Source: JBEISR01 sp044337705
Lineage (GTDB): Bacteria > Planctomycetota > Planctomycetia > Pirellulales > Pirellulaceae
Reading direction: 5' to 3'
DNA length: 64,000 bases
NCBI GenBank assembly: GCA_044337705.1
Contig: JBIINB010000010.1
Span: 1-64,000, forward strand
In this document: positions 46,020-55,635 of the stretch, piece after piece
Layout of the letters: every line of letters starts with the position of its first letter
How positions within the stretch are numbered: the stretch's first letter is position 1
The notes under the pieces: model-generated
What the model saw: only the letters and a program-made list of their open reading frames with translations
The model's database searches: none
What the model was told of the DNA's origin: nothing
Position numbers and translations under genes: made by a program

Positions 46020-46235
46020 CAACAAACTCCCGATTACGCACGGTCTGGTTTTTGGTGGAATGGACGATTCCCTGGAGAGGCCAGGGGGCGATGGATCGCA
46101 ATATCCACCACCTGCAAACTGAAAGAGTCAGCTTAGCTGATCCTGAATCAGTCTGCACCATTTTGGTCGATTCCCTGACCTGGGCGATGGCACTGGCGGA
46201 CAACATGATCCCCCCAGTTTGCCCGATTGGTGCAG

Positions 46236-47141
46236 TCAATTGCTGCTGGTGGGGGATGCGACGTGGACTGCGACCGGAAGCGCGTTCCCAAAGCGATCGA
46301 AATCCCGGAAGGTCCAGACGACCTTTTTCTCTTTGGTGACTTCGACGATCTGAGGCTGGTCCGGTCCCGCATGGCAATTGACGATCCAGGTGTTGCCACT
46401 AGGCAGCCGTTCAACCATTGTCACCCACGCCAGCCGGATTCCTGGCAATTCATTTTCGCCCACCTCCCAGACCGTTTTCCCTTCGGCATCGACTTCCAGG
46501 ACGCGATGGCCGTCCCCGGTGCCGATCAGTGTGGTTCCAGAGGAAGTGCGCACGGCCGAGTAGAGTTGGGTTCCGACGTCGTGCTGCCAGATCACTTTGC
46601 CATCGGTGGCATACTCGCGAATCTTCCGGTCCCCTTCATGCGCGACCAGGTAGGTCTGGCCTGGAGTGGGCCGTACCAGTCGGGTATCGCGATGGGCATC
46701 GGGCCGGTCGACCGAAATCGGGATCGACCGGAGCACCTTCTTTTCGCGATCGATCTCCAGAATGCGCCGCGCGCCGCTTTCGGCGATCATGGTGGCTCCC
46801 GAGGGAAGTCGGCGGAAGGCATGGATTTCAATCGGACCACCTTCTGCGGTCTTCCCCGCTTCGTATTTCCAGATTTCTTTTCCCTTCTCATCGACTTCGA
46901 TCACGTTGCCGAAACTGGTCTGCAGCAGCCAGTGGCCATTGGGCAAGGCCTGGGCATCATGGATGTCGCGGATGGGGATCGACCAGACGATGTTGTCTTC
47001 GGCATCGATCAGGGCTGCGATTTTCTTTTCATAATCTGCGGCGAGAAAGACCCGCTTCCCGCCAGCCTGGTGCGACTGGGCGATTGCCGACGCGTTCAGC
47101 AGAAGCCACCCGATCACCGCCAAAAACCCCTTGCAACCCAT
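46236..47141 (-). CDS. Exported PQQ-like beta-propeller protein
   Basis: A 301-residue secreted protein with a signal peptide (GFLAVIGWLLLNASAIAQ). Repeated blades of the propeller are visible as RVFLAADYEKKIAALIDAEDNI, NVIEVDEKGKEIWKYEAG, RRILEIDREKKVLRSI, IREYATDGKVIWQHDVG, HRVLEVDAEGKTVWEVGE and PQIVEVTKEKKVVWTFRD, a blade pattern of D-x2-GK-x-VW. No catalytic residues are recognised. It resembles planctomycete proteins annotated as PQQ-binding-like or arylsulfotransferase-like. The ATG at 47141 has AAGGAG about 9 bases upstream; a GTG at 47159 is in frame. The C-terminus is short and ends with VHVASPTSSN. Confidence 0.85.
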   Translation of the reverse strand: MGCKGFLAVIGWLLLNASAIAQSHQAGGKRVFLAADYEKKIAALIDAEDNIVWSIPIRDIHDAQALPNGHWLLQTSFGNVIEVDEKGKEIWKYEAGKTAEGGPIEIHAFRRLPSGATMIAESGARRILEIDREKKVLRSIPISVDRPDAHRDTRLVRPTPGQTYLVAHEGDRKIREYATDGKVIWQHDVGTQLYSAVRTSSGTTLIGTGDGHRVLEVDAEGKTVWEVGENELPGIRLAWVTMVERLPSGNTWIVNCHAGPDQPQIVEVTKEKKVVWTFRDFDRFGNALPVAVHVASPTSSN

Positions 47142-47219
47142 CGCGATGGTCTCCTTCACTCTGATATCTCTTTTGGATCCAAACGGAAAAATCTCTGACG
47201 AAACTAAAGTCTTTTGCCA

Positions 47220-48038
47220 TCACCGAAGCAAGTCGGGAACAGCAATCCGCTGACCGTCGTAGGCCAGTCGGATGTTGGATGGGAGCGTCGCGTTGGTCCC
47301 GGCGTAATCGAGTTCGTGCGACAGATGTGTCAGAAATGCCTGCCGAGGCTTCAGTCGCTCGATGATCCCAACCGCTTGATCTACCGAAAGGTGAGTGGGG
47401 TGTGGGCGGGGGCGCAGAGCGTCGAGGATGAGGGTATCAAGCCCTTCCAGGAGATGCCAGCTGCTTTCGGGGATCGAACTGACATCGGTGCAGTAGGCGG
47501 TCTGGCCGATGCGAAAACCAAGTACTTCAAAGTGGGGCCCATGGTTCAACCGGATAGGGGTCACCTGGACACCAAGCACTTCGAACGGATCCGTGGTGAT
47601 CCTCCGCAGGTCCAGTTGCGGTGCGGCTCCCGGATGCGTCGCGGGCCGATCGCTGAATGCGTAGTCGAATGCCATCCGAATGCGGCGCTCCACCTTCTCT
47701 TCACAAAAGAGCGGAATCGGGCCACCGATCGCAAAAGGAAACAGCCGCAAATCATCCAGCCCGTACAGGTGATCGACATGTTCGTGGGTGTAGAGCACCG
47801 CATGGACGATGCCGATGCCTTCCCGAAGCAATTGGGTGCGGAGGTCGGGGGAGGTATCGATCAGCAGATTCCCCTGGTCCAGTCCGATGATAGCCGAACA
47901 GCGCGTGCGGCGATTGCGTGGATCGTTGCTTTCGCAAACCTCGCAGGGGCACCCGATCGTCGGGACTCCGACGCTGGTGCCGGTTCCCAGCAGGATCATC
48001 TCCCCGCGGAAATCGATCGATTTGAACTGTTGCGGCAC
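47220..48038 (-). CDS. MBL-fold metallo-hydrolase of the PhnP-like type
   Basis: A beta-lactamase-fold phosphodiesterase-like protein of about 272 residues. The start region MILLGTGTSVGVPTIGCPCEVC and the zinc-type CPCEVC plus NRRTRCSAII are characteristic of PhnP-like proteins. The metal motif is VLYTHEHVDHLYGLDDLR (HxHxDH). Later ligands are in IRLNHGPHFEVLGFRI and the end FLTHLSHELDYAGT. PhnP hydrolyses 5-phosphoribosyl 1,2-cyclic phosphate, but no phn genes are nearby, so another cyclic or phosphodiester substrate is possible. The start is uncertain: a GTG at 48038 has GGAG 7 bases upstream, and an ATG at 47999 has GGGGAG directly abutting it. It is divergent from msrA. Confidence 0.9.
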   Translation of the reverse strand: MPQQFKSIDFRGEMILLGTGTSVGVPTIGCPCEVCESNDPRNRRTRCSAIIGLDQGNLLIDTSPDLRTQLLREGIGIVHAVLYTHEHVDHLYGLDDLRLFPFAIGGPIPLFCEEKVERRIRMAFDYAFSDRPATHPGAAPQLDLRRITTDPFEVLGVQVTPIRLNHGPHFEVLGFRIGQTAYCTDVSSIPESSWHLLEGLDTLILDALRPRPHPTHLSVDQAVGIIERLKPRQAFLTHLSHELDYAGTNATLPSNIRLAYDGQRIAVPDLLR

Positions 48039-48249
48039 CAGATCACTCCGTCTCCAGATCCGTTCTTCCAGGGAACACCCTATCGTAACGCATCGGGCCA
48101 TTCAGCGGTTCCGCCACTGCCCCCTGGCTTTGCTGCCGGGTAAACTAATTACGCCTGACCTGGTGGTTGAGGGAATTTTGAAAATTGTCCCGTTGCCTCC
48201 GTGGAGTCAGCCGAAAAGTCTCCGCCTTGTATTCTGGAGTCGATTTGTC

Positions 48250-48993
48250 ATGAGCCGAATTCCGTGTTTGGATCGCAGCGCTGTGGGTGGGAATCGCCGA
48301 GTTTGCTTGGGCGCTATCGGATGTCTGTTGGCTTTTGCGGTAATGCAATCGACCCATCGAGTGGCCCTGGCGCAGTCCGGGGCAGCCGAAAAAGAGGCAG
48401 CGTCCGGGAGCCAGAAGGGGGACGGAAAAAATAGCGAGGGGAAACCTATGGAACTGGCAACGGTTGGGGGTGGTTGTTTCTGGTGCGTCGAGGCGGTTTT
48501 TCAGCGGCTGCAAGGAGTCACGAAAGTGGTCTCCGGCTACGCGGGCGGGCAGACCGAGAATCCGAACTACAAGCAAGTGTGCACTGGCCTAACCGGGCAT
48601 GCCGAAGTATGCCAGATCACCTACGACCCGTCGATCGTCTCCTTCGATGAAATCCTCGAAGTCTTCTGGCAGACGCACGATCCCACAACGCTCAATCGCC
48701 AGGGCAACGACGTCGGCACCCAGTATCGCTCGGTGGTCTACTATCACTCCCAAGAGCAGAAAGAGAAGGCCGAGCATTACATGAAGAAGCTGGATGAAGC
48801 CAAGATCTTCAAGAATCCGATCGTCACCGAAATCAGTCCGCTACCGAAATTCTATCCCGCCGAAGACTATCACCAAAATTATTTCAACGACAATCCTGAT
48901 CAGCCCTACTGCCAGGCGGTCGTCAAGTCGAAGGTCGACAAGTTTAAGAAGGTCTTCAGTGAGAAGATGAAGAAAGAGTATGGCGACCGCTGA
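48250..48993 (+). CDS. msrA: Exported peptide methionine sulfoxide reductase MsrA
   Basis: A 247-residue methionine-S-sulfoxide reductase with an N-terminal signal peptide (about 1-42, ending RVALAQ) and a short Gly/Ser/Lys linker. The catalytic Cys76 lies in GGGCFWCVEAVF. Other MsrA blocks are VVSGYAGGQTENPNYKQVC, VFWQTHDPTTLNRQGNDVGTQYRS and YHQNYFNDNP. The enzyme repairs oxidised methionine outside the cytoplasm. Its ATG at 48250 has GGAG about 10 bases upstream; the longer frame back to 47809 runs over the divergent gene. It ends two bases before the start of the PSD1 gene, so the two are probably translated together. MsrB is not seen in the window. Confidence 0.93.
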   Translation: MSRIPCLDRSAVGGNRRVCLGAIGCLLAFAVMQSTHRVALAQSGAAEKEAASGSQKGDGKNSEGKPMELATVGGGCFWCVEAVFQRLQGVTKVVSGYAGGQTENPNYKQVCTGLTGHAEVCQITYDPSIVSFDEILEVFWQTHDPTTLNRQGNDVGTQYRSVVYYHSQEQKEKAEHYMKKLDEAKIFKNPIVTEISPLPKFYPAEDYHQNYFNDNPDQPYCQAVVKSKVDKFKKVFSEKMKKEYGDR

Positions 48994-48995
48994 CC

Positions 48996-51266
<2,271 letters not shown>

Positions 51267-51290
51267 TCGAACGGGGAAAGAGGTTTTTCG

Positions 51291-52760
51291 ATGCATGGCA
51301 CTCCTTTGGAACCGCTGCTTCAGATCAACCGGCGGCAGATTCTGGGCCAGGTAGCTGGTGGGCTGGGGTTTCTTGGAGGCTTGGCTGCCTCGCAGTTGCT
51401 CCATCCTCCACGAGCAGCAGCCACCCAAGATGCCCCGACGAATCGACTGGGCATTCCGCATCACAACCCAAAGGCCAAACGCGTCCTCTATCTCTATCAG
51501 GAGGGGGCACCTTCCCAGGTCGACACGTGGGATCATAAGCCAGGTCTGATTGATTGGTTTGATCGGGAGTTGCCGGCTTCGGTGCGAGGTGAACAGCGGC
51601 TGACCACCATGACCAGCGGGCAGGGACGATTGCCGATTGCCCCAAGTCGATTTGAGTTCGAGCGATTTGAGAACGATCAGGATGGGCTGTGGGTGAACCG
51701 ATTGCTTAGCCATACCGGGGCGATGGCCAAGGATCTGTGCGTGATCCGTTCGATGACGACCGACCAAATCAATCATGGACCTGGGGTGACTTTCATGCAG
51801 ACGGGTCACCCGATTCCTGGGCGGCCTTCGATCGGCGCGTGGTTATCGTACGGCCTGGGGAGCGAGAACGAAAATCTGCCTGCCTTTGTGGTGATGATCA
51901 GCCAGGGGCGGGGTCAGATGCAGGCGCTCTTTTCGCATCTTTGGGGGGCGGGCTTTTTGCCGGGAGAGCACCAGGGAGTGCAGTTCCGAGCGGCTCGCGA
52001 CCCGGTTCTTTTTCTGAATGATCCTACGGGGCTTCAGCGACAGGATAGGCGGCGGATGCTGGATGCACTGCAGGCGATGGCCGCAAGCGACCAGGCGACC
52101 TATCAGGATGATGCGGTGCAGTCGCGGATGGCGCAGATGGAGATGGCTTACCGGATGCAGTCGAGCGTCCCGGAGTTGACTGATTTTTCGAACGAGAGCG
52201 CGGAGACCTTGGAGCGGTATGGTCCGAGAGTGCGGGATACGGGAAGTTATGCATACAACTGCCTGATGGCTCGTCGCATGGCCGAACGCGGAGTCCGATT
52301 CATTCAGCTGTATCATCGCGGCTGGGATCATCATGGGAGCGTGCCAAAAGACCTACCGATGCAATGCGAGGATGTCGATCAACCGCAGGCGGCTCTTCTG
52401 CGGGATCTGAAAGAGCGGGGGATGCTGGAGGAGACGCTGGTGCTTTGGGGTGGTGAGTTTGGAAGGACCGTTTACTGTCAGGGGCCGTTGACTCGGGAGC
52501 AGTACGGGCGGGACCATCATCCCCGGTGTTTTACTGTTTGGCTGGCAGGTGGTGGAATTCGCGGAGGGATCACGCATGGGGCGACCGACGAGTTCAGCTA
52601 CAACATCGCCAGCGATCCGGTGACGGTGCATGATCTTCATGCGACGATGCTGCATTTGCTAGGGATCGACCATGAGCGGCTGGTCTATCGCTCCCAGGGG
52701 CTCGATTTCCGCCTGACCGGAGTCGAACCGTCTCGGGTGGTGCGGGAGATTCTCGCCTGA
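51291..52760 (+). CDS. DUF1501 family exported protein (paired with PSD1)
   Basis: A 489-residue DUF1501 protein, partner of the preceding PSCyt1-PSD1 protein. The N-terminus RRQILGQVAGGLGFLGGLAAS looks like a Tat-type signal. Family blocks are KRVLYLYQEGAPSQVDTWDHKPG, MTTDQINHGPGVTFMQTG, RFIQLYHRGWDHHG and LVLWGGEFGRTVYCQG, then GRDHHPRCFTVWLAGGGIRGG. GAGG about 8 bases before the ATG at 51291 supports the start. It is distantly related to the orphan copy at 7.4-9.0 kb. An AT-rich hairpin and a further strong hairpin follow. Confidence 0.93.
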   Translation: MHGTPLEPLLQINRRQILGQVAGGLGFLGGLAASQLLHPPRAAATQDAPTNRLGIPHHNPKAKRVLYLYQEGAPSQVDTWDHKPGLIDWFDRELPASVRGEQRLTTMTSGQGRLPIAPSRFEFERFENDQDGLWVNRLLSHTGAMAKDLCVIRSMTTDQINHGPGVTFMQTGHPIPGRPSIGAWLSYGLGSENENLPAFVVMISQGRGQMQALFSHLWGAGFLPGEHQGVQFRAARDPVLFLNDPTGLQRQDRRRMLDALQAMAASDQATYQDDAVQSRMAQMEMAYRMQSSVPELTDFSNESAETLERYGPRVRDTGSYAYNCLMARRMAERGVRFIQLYHRGWDHHGSVPKDLPMQCEDVDQPQAALLRDLKERGMLEETLVLWGGEFGRTVYCQGPLTREQYGRDHHPRCFTVWLAGGGIRGGITHGATDEFSYNIASDPVTVHDLHATMLHLLGIDHERLVYRSQGLDFRLTGVEPSRVVREILA

Positions 52761-52866
52761 GAACCTATCCACAAACCTGCAAAATCGTAACCCCATAGCG
52801 TAAGCAGGGGATGGTTCTCGGATAGGTTTTTAGATCGCTGGCGGCAAGATCGATCGTTGCGACAAC

Positions 52867-52892
52867 ATTCTAAAGTTCTTTAGAATATTTTT
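52867..52892 (+). terminator. AT-rich terminator-like hairpin after the DUF1501 gene
   Basis: ATTCTAAA (52867-52874) pairs with TTTAGAAT (52879-52886) over a 4-base loop and is followed by ATTTTT. It is 106 bases after the stop codon. Confidence 0.6.
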
Positions 52893-53051
52893 CAGTGATT
52901 GCAGCTTGCTGAATGAGATGCCAGAGACGCGCAGAGACTCCTATTGGTCTTTCTTCCCAAGAAAATACTGAGTTGCTGAAGGCGGCTTGATGCGGCGCTT
53001 CCTACCAAGCGTCCGTTGCTCCATTGCGGAGCGCGAGATCCCATGGGCGGA

Positions 53052-53097
53052 AAAAGGGGGCGGTGGTCAATTCACTAATCGGCCCCCGCCCCCTTTT
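53052..53097. terminator. GC-rich bidirectional terminator between the DUF1501 gene and thrS
   Basis: A perfect 12-bp inverted repeat, AAAAGGGGGCGG (53052-53063) with CCGCCCCCTTTT (53086-53097), separated by a 22-base loop. T runs flank both sides, so it can end transcription from thrS and from the plus-strand genes. Confidence 0.75.
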
Positions 53098-53196
53098 CTT
53101 ACCTCGACGTCCCCTTTTCTACTCCGAAGTGGCCGTTCCTACCGCGATAGCACGAAAGAGGAAGGGGCGTCTTGCTTACCCGAGCCTGGTCAGCGA

Positions 53197-55383
53197 TCAA
53201 TACTCATGCGAGGAACTGCTGGCGGGTTCGGGGGCTGGGGTCTGGGAGGTGGCGACCTGCCGGATCTTCCGTTCGGTCACTTCCTGCGTCAGCATGGCAA
53301 TCGCTTCGCTAAGCGGCTTGCTGCCAAGATCCCCTTCCAGGCGGTCGCGCAGGGCTACCGAGTCGCTTTCGGCTTCCTTGGGACCGACCACCATCATGTA
53401 GGGAATGAGGTCCAGCTGGGCGTCGCGGATCTTGGCCTGAACCTTTGCACCTCGCATGTCGCTAGTGACGCGGAAGCCGGCGGCTGTTAGGCGCTTTTCC
53501 ACCTCCATCGCGTAGTCGTTGGTTTTCTCGCTGAGCGGCATGACACGGATCTGCTCGGGTGCCAGCCACAGCGGAAACGCGCCAGCAAAATGTTCGATCA
53601 GCATCCCGACAAACCGTTCCATCGACCCGAAAGGAGCTCGGTGAATCATCACCGGTCGATGCGCTGCATTATCCGACCCGATGTATTCCAACTGGAAGCG
53701 TTCGGGAAGGTTGTAATCAAGCTGCACGGTTCCCAGTTGCCACTGTCGACCGATGCAGTCTCGCACCATGAAGTCGGCTTTGGGACCGTAGAACGCGGCC
53801 TCCCCTTCGGCTGCCTCGAATGGCAACCCGGATTCGACCAGCACCTTACGTAGAGCCGCTTCGGCCATCTGCCAGTTCTCTTCGCTTCCGACATACTTGT
53901 CGCTGGCCGGGTCGCGAAGGGATAGCTGCACCCGATAGTCGTTCAGGCCGACACTGGCCAGGACGAAACGAGTCAGCTCGATGGTGGCGCGAAACTCCTC
54001 TTCCACCTGGTCGGCGGTGCAGAAGATGTGAGCGTCATCCTGAGTCAATCCGCGGACGCGGAGCATGCCGTTCAGTTCGCCGGTCTGTTCAAAGCGGTAA
54101 ACCGTTCCGAACTCAAAAAGCCGCAGCGGCAGTTGCTTGTAGGAGCGTGGTTGGGACCGGAAGATCTGCGCATGATGGGGGCAGTTCATCGGCTTGACCA
54201 GATACCGTTCCTGCTGTTTCTGCCAAGCGTTCAGAAAGGCCGCTCGATCCTCTTTCGATCCATCCCAGGGGTACCCTTCCAAGGCACAGCCAAGGACCAG
54301 AGCCGCTTCATGCAGCTTCTTTTCATCGGCGGCGGGTAGTCCTTCTTCCGACTGAAGTCTTCGGACCCAGGCATCGACCAAAGCTCCCGCGTCGGCGACG
54401 AACAGCGGCGGGAACTGGCTGTCGCGATAGTACGGAAAGTGCCCGCTGGTTTCATAAAGTTCCACCCGTCCCATGTGCGGGCTGTAGACTGGCTGGTAGC
54501 CGCGTTTCAGCATTTCGGCTCGCAGAAAATCCTCCAGCAGACCGCGGACTCTTGCTCCCTTGGGCAGCCACAAACAGAATCCCTGACCGACTTCCGGGGC
54601 GATGTGGAAGAGCCCGAGTTTCTTCCCTAGAACGCGATGATCGCGCCGTTTGGCTTCTTCTACCTGTTCGAGATGAGCCTGAAGATCTTTGGGGCTGAAG
54701 AAGGCGGTCCCGTAGACTCGCTGTAGCTGCCGCCCCTTGGCATCTCCCTTCCAGTAGGCACCGGCGACCGAAAGTACCTTGAAGGCTTTGATCTTGCCGG
54801 CATCGGGCACGTGGGGTCCGCGGCACAGGTCGACGAATTCCCCCTGCCGATAGAATCCCAGCTGCTGGTGCTCGGCCAACCCCGTCTGAATATGCTCGAC
54901 CTTCAGCGACTGACTGAGGTCTTGGCAAAGCTGTACTGCTTCGCCGCGTCCTAGAGTGAAATACTCAAACGGTTCCCCTTTGGCAACGATATCGGCCATT
55001 TCTTTTTCGATGGCAGCGAAGTCATCTTCGTTCAATTTGCGGGGGAGATCGAAGTCGTAGTAATAGCCACCCTGAGTGGTCGGGCCAAAGGCCAGCGATA
55101 CGTCTGGGAACAGCCGCATGATCGCTCGCGCCATCACGTGCGCGCAGGAGTGGCGGAGCACATCCAGTGATTCGGGATCCTTCTCGGTCAAGAGTCGCAG
55201 GGGTACGGGGCGCTGGTCGGTGTAGGATGCGATAGGTCGTTTGGGATCGATCACCAAGTCCCCGACTTTCGCAGCGACGACGGCCTTGGCCAGTCGACTG
55301 CCGATTGTTTCAGCCACCTCCAGAGCGGTAACCGAATCAGGGTGTTGGACCAGAGTGCCATCGGGGAGTTGGATATCGATCAT
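53197..55383 (-). CDS. thrS: Threonyl-tRNA synthetase
   Basis: Charges tRNA-Thr. The 728-residue protein is longer than the usual 640. An N-terminal TGS domain (about 1-60) reads MIDIQLPDGTLVQHPDSVTA; the editing domain has HSCAHVMARAIMRLFPD, and the catalytic core has YLVKPMNCPHHAQIFRSQPRSYKQLPLRLFEFGTVYR (motif 2 region) and VMIHRAPFGSMERFVGMLIEH (motif 3). The C-terminal anticodon-binding domain carries WLAPEQIRVMPLSEKTNDYA. The ATG at 55383 has AGGA about 8 bases upstream. A tail of about 15 residues past the anticodon domain is Ser/Pro-rich and not conserved-looking. Confidence 0.97.
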   Translation of the reverse strand: MIDIQLPDGTLVQHPDSVTALEVAETIGSRLAKAVVAAKVGDLVIDPKRPIASYTDQRPVPLRLLTEKDPESLDVLRHSCAHVMARAIMRLFPDVSLAFGPTTQGGYYYDFDLPRKLNEDDFAAIEKEMADIVAKGEPFEYFTLGRGEAVQLCQDLSQSLKVEHIQTGLAEHQQLGFYRQGEFVDLCRGPHVPDAGKIKAFKVLSVAGAYWKGDAKGRQLQRVYGTAFFSPKDLQAHLEQVEEAKRRDHRVLGKKLGLFHIAPEVGQGFCLWLPKGARVRGLLEDFLRAEMLKRGYQPVYSPHMGRVELYETSGHFPYYRDSQFPPLFVADAGALVDAWVRRLQSEEGLPAADEKKLHEAALVLGCALEGYPWDGSKEDRAAFLNAWQKQQERYLVKPMNCPHHAQIFRSQPRSYKQLPLRLFEFGTVYRFEQTGELNGMLRVRGLTQDDAHIFCTADQVEEEFRATIELTRFVLASVGLNDYRVQLSLRDPASDKYVGSEENWQMAEAALRKVLVESGLPFEAAEGEAAFYGPKADFMVRDCIGRQWQLGTVQLDYNLPERFQLEYIGSDNAAHRPVMIHRAPFGSMERFVGMLIEHFAGAFPLWLAPEQIRVMPLSEKTNDYAMEVEKRLTAAGFRVTSDMRGAKVQAKIRDAQLDLIPYMMVVGPKEAESDSVALRDRLEGDLGSKPLSEAIAMLTQEVTERKIRQVATSQTPAPEPASSSSHEY

Positions 55384-55635
55384 GCGTTCGTTCCTGCGCG
55401 GATGGGGCCAAGGGATCCCGAGTCGGCCGCAACGGATGGCCGAAAGTCCCGGTCCAACTGCAGGGCCCCCGGCAGTTGGATCGACTTAGGATGGCAATCC
55501 TAGCGAATTCTCGCAAGACGAATCGACGGCTCTCCTTCTTTTCGATAAGGGCCAATTCGAGGAACGTTCCTTGCTGACGCTGCGGGCTAGGGTTTGGCAG
55601 GTTTTCGGAAAGGCCCTCAGGTCTTCGACGGGGGC

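Larger units (their letters stand above)
52761..53196. other. Convergent intergenic region with terminators
   Basis: About 436 bases between the DUF1501 gene (plus) and thrS (minus). It holds two terminator-like hairpins, listed separately, and a looser 9-bp inverted repeat AACCTATCC (52762-52770) and GGATAGGTT (52820-52828) with a 49-base loop. No supported gene is seen. Confidence 0.55.
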
